Notes: generated by a model from the sequence alone, not told the origin. 64,000 bases of DNA from Bryobacteraceae bacterium (GCA_026129905.1 JAHCHE010000003.1:124001-188000); one strand, 5' to 3'; shown: positions 1 through 9,065, counted from the first letter of the stretch. Translations and numbers: made by a program.

Positions 1-1
1 T

Positions 2-727
2 TCGGAGCGGGTGATCATGGACCCTGACGCGGCCCGGCGGCACGGCCTCACCTCGACGACCTGCTTCCCGCGCGGGAACCTGACGCCGGGCGGTTCGGTG
101 ATCAAGAGCACGGCGATCGATCCGTCGGTGGTGGATGCCGACGGCGTCTTCCGCAAGGTAGGGCCGGCGCGCGTGTTCCTCACGGAGCGGGACGCCATCG
201 CGGCCGTCAAGAGCACCGGGCGCGACCGGATCAAGGAAGGGGACGTGATGGTGCTGATCTGCCGTGGTCCCATGGGCGCCGGGATGGAAGAGACCTTTCA
301 GCTCACCTGCGCGCTCCGCTACGTCAGCTTCGGCAGGCACGTCGCATTGCTCACCGACGCGCGCTTCAGCGGCGTTTCGGCGGGGGCATGCATCGGCCAC
401 ATCACGCCCGAGGCGCTCGCGGGAGGCCCGATCGGCCGTGTGCGCGACGGCGACCTCATCGAGATCGTCATCGACCGGGACCGTCTGGAGGGCTCGGTGA
501 ACCTGGTGGGCGCCGATGGCCGCCGGTTCACCGCGGAAGAGGGAACACGGATATTGACGGCGCGCGCGGCTCGCGAGGACCTGGCGCCCGACCCGGAGTT
601 GCCGGCCGAGACGCGGCTGTGGGCGGCGCTTCAGGAAGCGAGCGGCGGGACGTGGGGCGGCAGCGTCTTCGATGTGGACGCTATCGTCCGGCGCCTTGAC
701 GCCGGGAAAAAGGCGCTGGGAGAGTAA
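2..727 (+). CDS. IlvD/EDD family dehydratase (YjhG/YagF-like), C-terminal part
   Basis: The reading frame is open at the left edge, so this is the C-terminal ~240 residues of a longer protein (family members are usually 570-660 aa). The stretch [18 protein letters not shown], the motif [10 protein letters not shown] and the later [15 protein letters not shown] are signature blocks of the C-terminal domain of dihydroxy-acid, phosphogluconate and sugar-acid dehydratases. These enzymes are cytosolic, Fe-S or Mg dependent, and remove water from a sugar acid or dihydroxy acid. The VDADGV block resembles the YjhG/YagF (D-xylonate dehydratase) branch more than classical IlvD; this assignment is from memory of the family. 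The 3' end overlaps the convergent DUF2461 gene by 47 bp. Confidence 0.85.
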   Translation, partial: SERVIMDPDAARRHGLTSTTCFPRGNLTPGGSVIKSTAIDPSVVDADGVFRKVGPARVFLTERDAIAAVKSTGRDRIKEGDVMVLICRGPMGAGMEETFQLTCALRYVSFGRHVALLTDARFSGVSAGACIGHITPEALAGGPIGRVRDGDLIEIVIDRDRLEGSVNLVGADGRRFTAEEGTRILTARAAREDLAPDPELPAETRLWAALQEASGGTWGGSVFDVDAIVRRLDAGKKALGE

Positions 728-1436
728 GCGCGGGATCGGGCCGCATCTCGCGCTTTCGCTTGAGCAGCGGGACGTTCAGGAAATCCACCACCGGCTGCAT
801 CGCGCGGAACCGCTTCACCAGTTCTCCGAGCAGCTTTGGCGTGGGGACCGGCGCCGGGTCGAGAACCAGGTAATAGTAGAGCTGCTTGTAGCGAAGCAGG
901 TCGACAGCGGGATGATCGGCCGGGAATCCCTTGGGCGGCCGGCTTAGTTGGTTTCCCTGCAAGTCCCCGGCGAGCGAACGCAACTTCGCCGGTCTGGTGA
1001 GGCGCCGGAACTCTTCGTACTCGCTCGCCAGGTGATTTCGGATCGCGAGCAGTTCGTCCGGTCCCGGCATGTACACGCCGCCCGCGACCTCGATGCCCTT
1101 GGAGGAAACGCTGAAGTAGTAGCCCGCGCCCGCATGCTTTTCCAGGCCGCGGCGAGGAAAGTTGGCCGCGATGTGGCTCTTGTACGGGGTCTTGTCGGCG
1201 CTGAAGCGCGTGTCGCGGTAGATGCGATAGAGCGCCTTCGCCGGTTCGGTGACGTGCTCGGGAGCAAAGGACGCGAACTCGGCATTGAGCGCGCCGACCA
1301 GTTCGATCATCGGCGCCTTCACTTTCTCCTCAAACGTCTGCTTGTGCGCCTGAAACCACTCGCGATTGTTGTTTTTCGCCAGTTGGTCGAAGAAGGTCAG
1401 GGCCTCCCGCGGAAAACCCGGGAACCGTGTGGGCAT
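681..1436 (-). CDS. DUF2461 / TIGR02453 family protein
   Basis: Predicted 251-aa cytosolic protein beginning [20 protein letters not shown]. The N-terminal F..EAL.FF..L..NN.R.WF block and the later [16 protein letters not shown] block are the hallmark of the DUF2461 family, whose biochemical function is unknown. The reading frame continues upstream across murB, but the ATG at 1436 has an AAGGAGA ribosome-binding site just before it and begins exactly where family similarity begins, so I chose it. It is divergent from murB with only 28 bp between start codons, and its last 47 bp overlap the end of the dehydratase gene. Family membership is clear; role is not. Confidence 0.85.
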   Translation of the reverse strand: MPTRFPGFPREALTFFDQLAKNNNREWFQAHKQTFEEKVKAPMIELVGALNAEFASFAPEHVTEPAKALYRIYRDTRFSADKTPYKSHIAANFPRRGLEKHAGAGYYFSVSSKGIEVAGGVYMPGPDELLAIRNHLASEYEEFRRLTRPAKLRSLAGDLQGNQLSRPPKGFPADHPAVDLLRYKQLYYYLVLDPAPVPTPKLLGELVKRFRAMQPVVDFLNVPLLKRKREMRPDPALTLPAPFSRRQGAGR

Positions 1437-1450
1437 GGACTCTCCTTGCC

Positions 1451-1456
1451 TATAAT
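1451..1456 (+). promoter_or_regulatory. Perfect -10 hexamer directly upstream of murB
   Basis: TATAAT ends 8 nt before the ATG at 1465. If it is used, transcription would start at or next to the start codon and murB would be leaderless or nearly so. I see no good -35 hexamer and no Shine-Dalgarno sequence before this ATG. Confidence 0.4.
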
Positions 1457-1464
1457 CGTTGAGA

Positions 1465-2430
1465 ATGTCGAATATGGCAGAGGCGGTTGAACGCCTGTCT
1501 GCGATCCCAAACCTTACAGTCTCCCAAAATGTCGCGCTCAGCAGGTACACCCGGTTCGGCCTCGGGGGGCCCGCTGCCGCGCTGGCGGAGGCTTCCACGC
1601 CGGAGGCGTTTGTGGCCGCCATCGAACTGGCGCGGGCATCGGGCCTGCCGTGGACCATCGTTGGCGGCGGCACCAACCTGATTGTCTCCGACCGCGGTTT
1701 CCCCGGCCTCGTGCTGCGACTGACCGCCGCGGCGATCTCCGCCGACGGAAGCCGCGTCCGCGCGGACGCGGGGGCTTCTCTCCAGGACCTGGTTGACTTC
1801 ACGATCGGCGCCGGTCTGGCCGGTCTGGAGACGATGACGGGCATTCCCGGATCGGTCGGCGCCGCGGTGTACGGCAACGCCGGCGCTTACGGCCGCTCGA
1901 TCTCGCAGTCGGCCTCGCGCGTCAGGTTCTTCGACGGCGCGGCGATTCGCGAGTTCGACAACGCCGAATGCGAATTCGCTTACAGGGAAAGCGTGTTCAA
2001 GCGGCGAAAAGAGTGCGTGATTTTCTCGGTGGAGCTGTCGTTGCAGCCGGCCGATCACGCCGAGCTCCGGCAGCGAGCCGATGAAATTCTGAGGGTTCGC
2101 AACCAGAAATATCCGCCGACGATGAAATGCGCCGGCAGCATTTTCAAGAATTTACTGCTGGACGACCTGCCGGAGGCGGTGGCGGGCCAAGTGCCTCCGG
2201 CCGTAGTTCGCGAAGGCAAAGTGCCGGCGGCCTATTTTCTCGATCAGGTGGGCGCGAAAGGGACACAGCGAGGCGATATCCACGTGGCCGACTATCACGC
2301 GAACCTGATCTACAACGCCGGCGCCGGCGCCGCGGACGATCTTGTCTCGCTCGTGGACGACCTGAAAGCGCGCGTTCGCCGGAAATTCGGGCTCGAGCTC
2401 GAGGAAGAAGTCCAGTACGTGGGTTTCTGA
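1465..2430 (+). CDS. murB: UDP-N-acetylenolpyruvoylglucosamine reductase
   Basis: MurB reduces UDP-GlcNAc-enolpyruvate to UDP-MurNAc using NADPH and FAD, the second committed step of peptidoglycan synthesis in the cytosol. The 321-aa protein has the N-terminal TRFG.GGPA FAD-binding block, the GGGTNLI phosphate-binding loop, GIPGSVGAAVYGNAGAYG, the catalytic-serine block YRESVFK (residues 173-179), and the C-terminal GAKG...HANLIYN block with a terminal EEEVQYVGF. ATG 1465 and ATG 1474 are both possible starts; 1465 fits the adjacent TATAAT. The gene stands alone rather than in a cell-division/mur cluster. Confidence 0.95.
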   Translation: MSNMAEAVERLSAIPNLTVSQNVALSRYTRFGLGGPAAALAEASTPEAFVAAIELARASGLPWTIVGGGTNLIVSDRGFPGLVLRLTAAAISADGSRVRADAGASLQDLVDFTIGAGLAGLETMTGIPGSVGAAVYGNAGAYGRSISQSASRVRFFDGAAIREFDNAECEFAYRESVFKRRKECVIFSVELSLQPADHAELRQRADEILRVRNQKYPPTMKCAGSIFKNLLLDDLPEAVAGQVPPAVVREGKVPAAYFLDQVGAKGTQRGDIHVADYHANLIYNAGAGAADDLVSLVDDLKARVRRKFGLELEEEVQYVGF

Positions 2431-2511
2431 GCGGCGGGTCGCTCTGGCCCCCAACCGTCTTCTGGAGAACGAGAGCGCAATCGGCCGTGCCCTCAATGCG
2501 AGAATGAATGC

Positions 2512-2721
2512 ATGGCTGAATTAGTGTTCGAGGTCACCCAGGAGGCGGACGGAGGCTACTGCGCCGAATGCTTGACGCTCGATATTTTCACGGAAGCCGA
2601 CGCCTGGGAAGAACTTCGGGCGAGCGTGAGGGAGGCCGTTCGGGCGTATTTCTTCGATCAAGCGGTTCCCGAAAGCGTCCGTCTACACCTGATTCGCGAC
2701 GAGGTGCTTGCGTTTCGGTGA
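2512..2721 (+). CDS. HicB-like small protein (orphan antitoxin-type)
   Basis: Encodes 69 aa, starting MAELVFEVTQEADGGYCAEC and containing the TEADAWEELRASVREAV segment, typical of the partial RNase H-like fold of HicB antitoxins. No HicA toxin (short double-stranded RNA-binding-like protein with a catalytic His) is adjacent and no C-terminal DNA-binding domain is visible, so it may be a solitary HicB-like protein rather than part of a toxin-antitoxin pair. A 45-bp piece of this gene (2633-2677) recurs at 3728-3772. Confidence 0.6.
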   Translation: MAELVFEVTQEADGGYCAECLTLDIFTEADAWEELRASVREAVRAYFFDQAVPESVRLHLIRDEVLAFR

Positions 2722-2772
2722 AGACGCCGCGAGATCGAAATCCAGATGCCGCAGCCGCGCGGTGCGTAAACG

Positions 2773-2781
2773 TGGTAGAAT
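2773..2781 (+). promoter_or_regulatory. Possible extended -10 promoter for the RRM genes
   Basis: TGG followed by TAGAAT gives an extended -10 shape. No convincing -35 is seen 17 nt upstream. If it is used, the first RRM gene would carry a leader of about 110 nt, which is the sort of long leader found on cold-induced RNA-binding protein genes. This is inference only. Confidence 0.3.
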
Positions 2782-2897
2782 AGGTCTGTATTTGACAGTT
2801 CTGCCGATTAACGCACCGTCCCACATCGTCTGGCCGCAGTCCGCCCGTGTTTGATCGTGTCTAATTTGCCGCTCTGACGAATTCAGAAAGAAGACAA

Positions 2898-3200
2898 GTG
2901 AAGAATATTTTCGTTGGAAACCTCAGTTTCAACTCGACCGAAGATTCGGTCCGTTCCATGTTCGAATCGTACGGGGCCGTTGAGCGCGTCAACATCGTCA
3001 CCGACCGGGACACCGGGCGGGCCAGGGGCTTTGCGTTTGTGGAGATGAGCGTCGATTCGGAGGGCGATTCCGCCATCAACGGCATCAACGGCAGAGATCT
3101 CGATGGAAGAACCCTGACCGTGAACGAAGCGCGTCCCAAGGGCGAACGCGGCTACCGCGACTCGAACGGCGGCGACCGCCGCCGCAACAATCGCTGGTAG
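2898..3200 (+). CDS. RRM-domain RNA-binding protein, copy 1
   Basis: A 100-aa protein consisting of one RNA recognition motif followed by a short Arg/Gly/Asn-rich tail. RNP2 is visible at the N-terminus (IFVGNL) and RNP1 in the middle (RGFAFVEM), with the aromatic residues that stack on RNA bases. Proteins of this type in cyanobacteria and other bacteria are small single-stranded-RNA binders, often cold-induced. The start is a GTG after an AGAAAGAAGA purine run. A second, diverged copy follows at 3351, with a similar sequence just upstream of its GTG start, which indicates tandem duplication. Confidence 0.9.
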   Translation: MKNIFVGNLSFNSTEDSVRSMFESYGAVERVNIVTDRDTGRARGFAFVEMSVDSEGDSAINGINGRDLDGRTLTVNEARPKGERGYRDSNGGDRRRNNRW

Positions 3201-3225
3201 GTCGTAGCGGCGTCCGATCGGGACC

Positions 3226-3247
3226 GGCGGCACTATCCGATGCCGCC
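3226..3247. repeat. Hairpin between the two RRM genes
   Basis: GGCGGCA, an 8-nt loop and TGCCGCC form a perfect 7-bp stem 26 nt after the stop of the first RRM gene. No T-run follows, so it is not an obvious intrinsic terminator; it could be a processing or attenuation hairpin. Confidence 0.4.
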
Positions 3248-3350
3248 GATCCCGTATCAGCCGATCCAAACCGGGCGTTCCGCAACCCTGGAATTTTGGG
3301 CCGCGCCGCTGTCATCCACGATGCGCCGTATTCAGAAAGGAACGAATCAA

Positions 3351-3635
3351 GTGAAGATGTTTATCGGGAACCTGAGCCATGAGGAGACGGAAAACGCGCT
3401 GCGTTCGACGTTCGCCGCATACGGTGTCGTCGAGCCCGTGACCATCGAGACGCACCGCCAGTCCGGCCTGTCCCGGGGCTTCGGATTCGTCGAGATGAGC
3501 GCGGCGGACGACGGGGAACGCGCCGTCGCGGCGCTGAACGGAAATAACCGGAATGGACGCCTGTTGACCGTATCCGTTGTGGGTCCCCACGTGACCAAGG
3601 GCGGCGTGAATAGTCAAGTCAAGCGCCGCTATTGA
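3351..3635 (+). CDS. RRM-domain RNA-binding protein, copy 2
   Basis: Predicted 94 aa from the GTG at 3351. RNP2 reads MFIGNL and RNP1 reads RGFGFVEM. The frame extends upstream, but the GTG is preceded by AAAGGA and lines up with the start of copy 1, including the shared TTCAGAAAG motif and the downstream GTGAAGA. The C-terminal tail is shorter and less Gly-rich than in copy 1 and ends in basic residues. Together with copy 1 it forms a tandem pair; divergence in the RNA-facing loops and tails suggests different targets or expression rather than simple dosage. Confidence 0.88.
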   Translation: MKMFIGNLSHEETENALRSTFAAYGVVEPVTIETHRQSGLSRGFGFVEMSAADDGERAVAALNGNNRNGRLLTVSVVGPHVTKGGVNSQVKRRY

Positions 3636-3727
3636 CACGGCGGCTCTCACGAATATACGTCGTTTGCTGGTTGGAATTCAGTGAGATCCGCAGGTAAGCT
3701 CCTTTTGCATCCACAACTGGAACCGTG

Positions 3728-3772
3728 AGGCCGTTCGGGCGTGTTTCTTTGATCAAGCGGTTCCCGAAAGCG
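3728..3772 (+). pseudogene. Copied fragment of the HicB-like gene
   Basis: These 45 bp match 2633-2677 inside the HicB-like gene at 43 of 45 positions by eye (A to G and C to T changes). The match stops abruptly at 3772, where the SDR remnant on the other strand begins. No HicB reading frame of useful length surrounds it, so it is a relic of a duplicated or recombined HicB-like gene. Confidence 0.75.
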
Positions 3773-3774
3773 CC

Positions 3775-4053
3775 TTACGCCTGCTTTACGGCCACCGGTC
3801 CGGGGTACTGGTAAAAGCGCTCCGCCGCCGGCAGCGAAAGGATGCGCTCGGAATCCCCTCGAGCCGTCGCGCGCACGATCTGCCGCGCAGCCCGCTCGGC
3901 GTCCATCGAAATGAGCGGCAGCGTGGCGCCGAGGCTGAACCAGCGGAACTCGCTGTCCTGGTCGCCCTTGAATCGAAGTTCTTCGGCTTAAAGTACGCGT
4001 TCAGGAACGAACCGGTTCGCATCAGGCCCGGCATAAGGTGAACAGTATTGGGG
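3775..4053 (-). pseudogene. 5'-truncated and frameshifted short-chain dehydrogenase
   Basis: Read on the minus strand, one frame gives VHLMPGLMRTGSFLNAYF and, after a shift near 3985-3990, another frame gives AEELRFKGDQDSEFRWFSL, continuing to GATLPLISMDAERAARQIV and a stop at 3775. Together they resemble the C-terminal ~90 residues of an NAD(P)-dependent SDR (the P-G-x-M-x-T-G substrate-loop segment, then the last helices). The Rossmann nucleotide-binding half is missing. The remnant begins within about 20 bp of the 2-oxoglutarate dehydrogenase stop codon and ends exactly where the HicB fragment starts, so this spot looks like a deletion or recombination scar. Confidence 0.7.
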
Positions 4054-7000
4054 CTAGCGCACGCGGACGCGCCGCCTGCGGACCATTTCCCCTTGCCCGA
4101 AGGCGCCCTCGATGATCTCGGTCTGCTCCTCCAGGTGGCGTTTGTGCGAGCCGGTCGCCGGGCTGGCGCTGTCGGCGCGGCCGATGTACTTCAACCCGCG
4201 CCGGGTCGGCTCCAGCAGCGGCTCCACCTTCTCGCGGATGAATCGCCACGGCCCCATGTTGCGGGGCTCCTCTTGCACCCACATCACTTCCGCCGAGTTC
4301 GGGTAGCGCTCCAGCAACTCCGCGAGCAGCCCGCCGGGGAACGGATACAACTGCTCGAGCCGGACGATGGCGACGTTTTCGGCGCGCTTCTCTTCCCGCG
4401 CGGCCAACAGCTCGTAGTAGATTTTGCCCGAGCACAGCAGAATCCGGCCCACCCGGTCCGGCGGCAGGGCGTCCGGCATCGCCTCCTGGAAGTGACCGGC
4501 CGTCAGATCCTCGATCCTGGAGACCGCCTTCGGGTGGCGCAGCAGGCTCTTCGGCGTAAACACCACCAGCGGCTTCCGCACGCCCCGGCGATCGGCGCCA
4601 CCATACATTTGCCGCCGCAGCAGGTGGAAATATTGCGCCGGCGTGGTGCAGTTGGCGAGCTGGATATTGTTCTCCGCGGTCAGGATCAGGAACCGCTCGA
4701 TGCGCGCGCTGGAGTGCTCCGGCCCCTGGCCTTCATACCCGTGCGGAAGCAGCAATACCAGACCGCTCGGCTGCCCCCATTTGCTCTCGGCGCAGGTGAT
4801 GAACTGGTCGATCATGATCTGCGCGCCGTTGGCAAAGTCGCCGAACTGGGCCTCCCATAACACCAGCGTCAGCGGGTCTCCCAGGCTGTAGCCGAACTCG
4901 AACCCCAGCACCGCGTACTCACTCAGCGAGCTGTCGAACACCTCGAACCGCGCCTGCTCCGGCGAAAGGTTCTTCAACGGAATGTACTCCCGGCCGTCCT
5001 CGCTGTCGTAGTAAGCCAGGTGGCGCTGGCTGAAGGTGCCGCGATTGGAGTCCTGGCCGCTCAGACGCACTGGGGTGCCTTCCATGGCGAGGCTGCCGAA
5101 CGCCAGCGTCTCGGCCAGGGCCCAATCCACGGCGCCGCCGTTCAGCGCCGCTTTGCGCCGCTCGATGAAGCCCCGCAGCTTCGGATGGAGGTGAAAGCCG
5201 GCCGGGAACGTCGTGATCCCCCGGATCAGCCGCGCCACCGTTTCCTGCGCGATCGCCGTGCGCGGGCAGTACGTGGAGATCGGTTCCCGGTCCACCACCG
5301 CCAGCTCCTGTACCTCGTACCGAGCTTCCTCCGCCTGCGCTTGCCGGTGGCCCTTCTGCAAGCCGTCGCGGAACCGGCGGCGCATCGCTTCGATCTTGCC
5401 CGCGTCGACAAGGCCTTCCCTCGCCAGCCGCTCCGCGTACAGCTTTGCCACCGATGGATGCGAGCGAATCTTCCGGTACATCACCGGCTGCGTGAAACTC
5501 GGGTCGTCGGCTTCGTTGTGCCCGTGCCGCCGGTAGCAGAGCATGTCGATCACGACGTCTTTCTTGAACTGCTGCCGGTAGTCGAAGGCCATCTGCACGA
5601 CGCGCGCCGCCGCTTCCGGATCGTCGCCGTTGACGTGGAACACAGGCGCCTGGACGGCCTTGGCGACGTCGGTGGAATACGGCGAGGAGCGCGATTCCTC
5701 CGGAGCGGTGGTGAAGCCGATCTGGTTGTTGATCACCAGGTGCACCGTGCCCCCGGTATGGTAGCCCGGCAGTTGCGACAGGTTCAGCGTTTCCATCACC
5801 ACGCCCTGTCCGGCGAACGCCGCGTCGCCATGCACCAGGACCGGGATGACCTTCTCCCGTTCGGCGTCGCCGCGCCGGTCCTGTTTCGGCCGGACGATGC
5901 CTTCCACCACCGGGTCCACCGCTTCCAGATGCGATGGATTGGGCGACACGGAGACGATCAGTTCCCGGCCGGACGGCGCGCGGTGACTCCCCGTCGCCCC
6001 CAGGTGGTACTTCACGTCGCCGGAGCCCTGCGTGCTCAGCGGGTCGACGTCGCCCTCGAATTCGGCGAAGATCTGAGTCAGCGGCTTGCCGACGACATTG
6101 GCCAGCACGTTCAGCCGGCCGCGGTGCGCCATGCCGATGACCGCCTCCTCCACCCCGTGGTCGGCCGCCCGGTCGAGCAACTCGTCCAGAATCACAATGG
6201 CCGCCTCGGCCCCCTCCAACGAAAAACGTTTGTGCCCGACGAAACGCGCGCCGAGGAAATGCTCAAACTCCTCCGCCTCCAGGAGCCTCTCGAGGATGCC
6301 AAGCTTGTGGTCTTTCCCAAGAGCCCAGTTGTTCGTCTCCGGCTCCATCCGATGTTGCAGCCAGCGCTTCTGCTCCGGGTGCTGGATGTTCATGTACTCG
6401 CACCCGATCTTGCCGCAGTAGGTGTTCCGCAGCGTCTCCAGAATTTCGCGCAGGGAGGCCACCTGCTGCGGAGCGCTTTCGCCGAGCGCCTCGCCGAGCG
6501 TCCCGGTCAGGAACTCGCGGTCCAGGTCCCACAGCGTCAGCCCGTAGTTAGCGGGATCCAGTTCGGGGTGATAGTGAGACTCCGATCCCAGGGGGTCCAG
6601 GTCCGCGACCAGGTGCCCGCGCACCCGGTAGGCGTTGATCAGTTGCAGGACCGCCGCCTCTTTCGCGATCTCGGCCGTGCGCCCGCCGCCCACGCCCGGC
6701 AGCGATACCGGCCGGTCCTGTTCCCATGCCACCGGCCGGTGCGGCATCTTCAGATCGACGAAGATCTTCTCGTAGAAGCCGCCGCCGCCACCGAGCAACT
6801 CCTCGAGCTTGCCGAGGAACATGCCGGATTCCGCTCCCTGGATTACGCGGTGATCGTAGGTGCAGGTGATCGTCATCACCTTGCTCAGCCCGATGTGGCT
6901 GCGCATTTCGGCGGAGACGCCGCGGTACTCGGCCGGGTAGTCGATAACGCCCGTGGCGATGATGGCGCCTTGTCCCGCCATCAGCCGGGGCACGGAGCCC

Positions 7001-7710
7001 ACGGTGCCCACCGTGCCGGGATTGGTCAGGGAAATCGTCGTTCCCTGGAAATCCTCGACGGCGAGTTTCCCCCGGCGGGCCTTGTCGATCAGGCTGTCGT
7101 AAGCCTCGAGAAATTGCGAGAACGTCATGGCCCCGGCGTTCCTGAGATTCGGGACCAGCAGCGACCGCGCGCCGTCCTTGCCCGGCACGTCCACCGCGAC
7201 GCCGAGGTTGACCCGCCGCCGGACCATGCGGGCCGGGCCGTTTTGCGTTTCGGCATAGGCGGAGTTCAGATTGGGAAACGTCTCCAGCGCGCGAACCAGC
7301 GCGTAAGCGATCAGGTGAGTAAACGAAACTTTGCTCTGGCCCATCAGCGCCCGGTGGTGATTCAGGATGCGCCGGTTTTCCTCCACCACCTTCACCGGAA
7401 TCGTCCGCTGCGAAGTGGCCAGCGGCAGCGACAGGCTGGCGTTCATGTTGTCGACGATCCGCGCCGCCGCGCCCCGCAATGGCGCCAGTTCCTCGCCGTC
7501 GCCCGGTTCCACTCGGGGCTTCCCGGCCGCCGGCTCCGCTGTGGCGGGCGCCTCGGCCCCGGAGGGCGCCGGTTTCACGGCTTCGCCGTTGGTTTCGAAG
7601 ATGCGTTTCCAGCTTGCGTCCACCGCCTGCCGGTCGTGCAGGTAGTGCTGGTATAGCTCGTCCTCGATCCAGTCGTTAATGTCGGGAATGTGGGTTTTGC
7701 TTTCGGCCAT
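4054..7710 (-). CDS. kgd: Fused 2-oxoglutarate dehydrogenase E1 with E2-type succinyltransferase domain (Kgd type)
   Basis: A 1218-aa protein close in length and layout to mycobacterial Kgd. After a short N-terminal anchor (DINDWIEDELYQHYL) and an Ala/Pro-rich linker comes an E2-like acyltransferase domain ending in the TYDHRVIQGAESG block near residue 300. The large thiamine-diphosphate E1 domain follows, with the GDAAFAGQGVVMETLNL cofactor block and HGHNEADDPSFTQP. It oxidatively decarboxylates 2-oxoglutarate in the TCA cycle in the cytosol. The canonical E2 lipoyl domain is absent, as in actinobacterial Kgd, so a separate lipoyl-bearing E2 must cooperate. The ATG at 7710 is preferred over 7764 because GGAGGGGAG lies just before it. 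Confidence 0.93.
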   Translation of the reverse strand: MAESKTHIPDINDWIEDELYQHYLHDRQAVDASWKRIFETNGEAVKPAPSGAEAPATAEPAAGKPRVEPGDGEELAPLRGAAARIVDNMNASLSLPLATSQRTIPVKVVEENRRILNHHRALMGQSKVSFTHLIAYALVRALETFPNLNSAYAETQNGPARMVRRRVNLGVAVDVPGKDGARSLLVPNLRNAGAMTFSQFLEAYDSLIDKARRGKLAVEDFQGTTISLTNPGTVGTVGSVPRLMAGQGAIIATGVIDYPAEYRGVSAEMRSHIGLSKVMTITCTYDHRVIQGAESGMFLGKLEELLGGGGGFYEKIFVDLKMPHRPVAWEQDRPVSLPGVGGGRTAEIAKEAAVLQLINAYRVRGHLVADLDPLGSESHYHPELDPANYGLTLWDLDREFLTGTLGEALGESAPQQVASLREILETLRNTYCGKIGCEYMNIQHPEQKRWLQHRMEPETNNWALGKDHKLGILERLLEAEEFEHFLGARFVGHKRFSLEGAEAAIVILDELLDRAADHGVEEAVIGMAHRGRLNVLANVVGKPLTQIFAEFEGDVDPLSTQGSGDVKYHLGATGSHRAPSGRELIVSVSPNPSHLEAVDPVVEGIVRPKQDRRGDAEREKVIPVLVHGDAAFAGQGVVMETLNLSQLPGYHTGGTVHLVINNQIGFTTAPEESRSSPYSTDVAKAVQAPVFHVNGDDPEAAARVVQMAFDYRQQFKKDVVIDMLCYRRHGHNEADDPSFTQPVMYRKIRSHPSVAKLYAERLAREGLVDAGKIEAMRRRFRDGLQKGHRQAQAEEARYEVQELAVVDREPISTYCPRTAIAQETVARLIRGITTFPAGFHLHPKLRGFIERRKAALNGGAVDWALAETLAFGSLAMEGTPVRLSGQDSNRGTFSQRHLAYYDSEDGREYIPLKNLSPEQARFEVFDSSLSEYAVLGFEFGYSLGDPLTLVLWEAQFGDFANGAQIMIDQFITCAESKWGQPSGLVLLLPHGYEGQGPEHSSARIERFLILTAENNIQLANCTTPAQYFHLLRRQMYGGADRRGVRKPLVVFTPKSLLRHPKAVSRIEDLTAGHFQEAMPDALPPDRVGRILLCSGKIYYELLAAREEKRAENVAIVRLEQLYPFPGGLLAELLERYPNSAEVMWVQEEPRNMGPWRFIREKVEPLLEPTRRGLKYIGRADSASPATGSHKRHLEEQTEIIEGAFGQGEMVRRRRVRVR

Positions 7711-7838
7711 GGGATGCCGCTCCCCTCCCGGAGGCGTGGCGATCCTCCGTTCGCTTATGTTCATGATATCGGACGCCGTTGGAGGCCGCGTGGACGGCGG
7801 GCCCTGATTCGACTGGGAAAATGCGGAAGCAGCGGACG

Positions 7839-8063
7839 CTACTTGTGCCGGTAAGTAATGCGCCCTTTGGTCAGATCGTAGGGCGACATCTCCAGCGTGA
7901 CGCGGTCGCCCGCCAGTACGCGGATCCGATTGCGCCGCAGTTTCCCGGCCAGGTGGGCGAGAATGACCCGCTCCCTATCCTGCTCGAGCTGCACGCTGAA
8001 CAGTCCGCTCGGAAATTTCTCGACAACCGTACCCTGCACTTCAATACTGTCTTCTTTGCTCAT
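7839..8063 (-). CDS. infA: Translation initiation factor IF-1
   Basis: A 74-aa protein, slightly longer than the usual 71-73 aa. It is a single S1/OB-fold domain: [20 protein letters not shown], then [17 protein letters not shown] and a C-terminal [17 protein letters not shown]-1 binds the 30S A site and cooperates with IF-2 and IF-3 in start-site selection. The frame remains open far upstream, but only this segment is IF-1. It is divergent from the downstream SDR gene and not embedded in the ribosomal protein operon where many bacteria keep it. Confidence 0.97.
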   Translation of the reverse strand: MSKEDSIEVQGTVVEKFPSGLFSVQLEQDRERVILAHLAGKLRRNRIRVLAGDRVTLEMSPYDLTKGRITYRHK

Positions 8064-8114
8064 TGGCCTCCTGCCGAACAGTTTGCGCCGCTTCGGGGCG
8101 CCCGCAGCATTCAT

Positions 8115-8120
8115 ATTATA
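8115..8120 (-). promoter_or_regulatory. -10 hexamer upstream of infA
   Basis: TATAAT on the minus strand, about 50 nt upstream of the infA ATG. No good -35 match is visible. A TATTGT-like -10 for the divergent SDR lies about 30 bp further on. Confidence 0.4.
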
Positions 8121-8174
8121 GCGGACCGAATCCAGCGGGTCGCGAGAGGATATTGTAGGGGAGGGAGGAAACCC

Positions 8175-8996
8175 TTGCAGGCATTCAGCAACAAGGTCGT
8201 GATGGTCACCGGCGGTGGACGCGGTATCGGTAAACGGCTTGCGCTGGGCTTCGCCACCGCAGGCGCGTGCGTGGCGCTGGTTGCGCGCAGCAAGGTCGAA
8301 CTCGATCTGGCGCAGCTTGAAATCCAGCACGCCGGCGGCAGCGCCCTCCGTATCCGCGCCGACGTGCGGAACTTCGCCGAAACCGAGTCCGCCGTCAAGC
8401 GGGCCCTCGCGCACTTCGGTCAGGTGGACGTCCTGGTCTGCGCCGCCGGCGTGCAGGGGCCGATCGGACCCCTCCACGAGACGGACCCCGACCACTGGGC
8501 AGCGGCCCTCCACGTCAATCTCGCCGGCCTCTTTCATGCGGCGCGAGCCGTCCTGCCCCACATGATCGGCCGCCGCTCCGGCAAGATCATCGCGCTCGGC
8601 GGCGACGGCACCATGCGCGCGCGCCCGTTCTTCTCTTCCTACGCGGCGGCCAAGGCCGCGACCGTCCGCCTGGTGGAGACCCTGGCCGAGGAGGTGCGGG
8701 AATACAACATCCAGGTCAACTGCCTCGGCCCCGGCCATACGTACACCCACATGACCGACGAAATCCTCGCCGCGGGTGAAAAGGCGGGCTGGAAGGACAC
8801 CGAGCATGCGATTCGAACCCGCATGACGGGCGGCGTCTCTCCCCAGGAGCAGATTCAGCTCGCTCTGTTTCTCGCCTCGGAGCGCTCCAACCACATCAGC
8901 GGCAAACTGATACACGTGGCCGACGACTGGCGGCGGCTGGAGCGATCGGAAATGCACCCGGAACTCTACACGCTGCGGCGCGTGCGCAAGGTGTGA
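8175..8996 (+). CDS. SDR family NAD(P)-dependent oxidoreductase
   Basis: A classical short-chain dehydrogenase of 273 aa with the cofactor motif TGGGRGIG (about residues 12-19), a CAAG variant of the NAG motif, and the active-site pattern with Tyr156 and Lys160 in SYAAAK. The substrate cannot be told from sequence. The likely start is a TTG at 8175, preceded by a strong GGGAGGAA ribosome-binding site; the frame runs further upstream through the infA region but carries no family similarity there. Ends just ahead of the ThuA gene on the same strand. Confidence 0.88.
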   Translation: MQAFSNKVVMVTGGGRGIGKRLALGFATAGACVALVARSKVELDLAQLEIQHAGGSALRIRADVRNFAETESAVKRALAHFGQVDVLVCAAGVQGPIGPLHETDPDHWAAALHVNLAGLFHAARAVLPHMIGRRSGKIIALGGDGTMRARPFFSSYAAAKAATVRLVETLAEEVREYNIQVNCLGPGHTYTHMTDEILAAGEKAGWKDTEHAIRTRMTGGVSPQEQIQLALFLASERSNHISGKLIHVADDWRRLERSEMHPELYTLRRVRKV

Positions 8997-9065
8997 CAAC
9001 GTGTGAGCCCAGCCTTGCGCGCCCGGCGAACCCGATGCGATGATGGCGGTCGGGAGTTTTCCGAC

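Noticed and set aside
2512-2721. HicAB toxin-antitoxin system
   Set aside because: Only a HicB-like protein is present; no HicA-like gene is found on either side.
3786-4034. Small 82-aa protein on the minus strand
   Set aside because: Only its first part matches SDR; after a shift the match continues in another frame, so it is part of a pseudogene.
5020-7656. 878-codon open frame on the plus strand opposite the 2-oxoglutarate dehydrogenase
   Set aside because: It is the antisense shadow of a GC-rich coding sequence; its product is Arg/His/Val-rich without domains, while the opposite strand encodes a clear Kgd protein.
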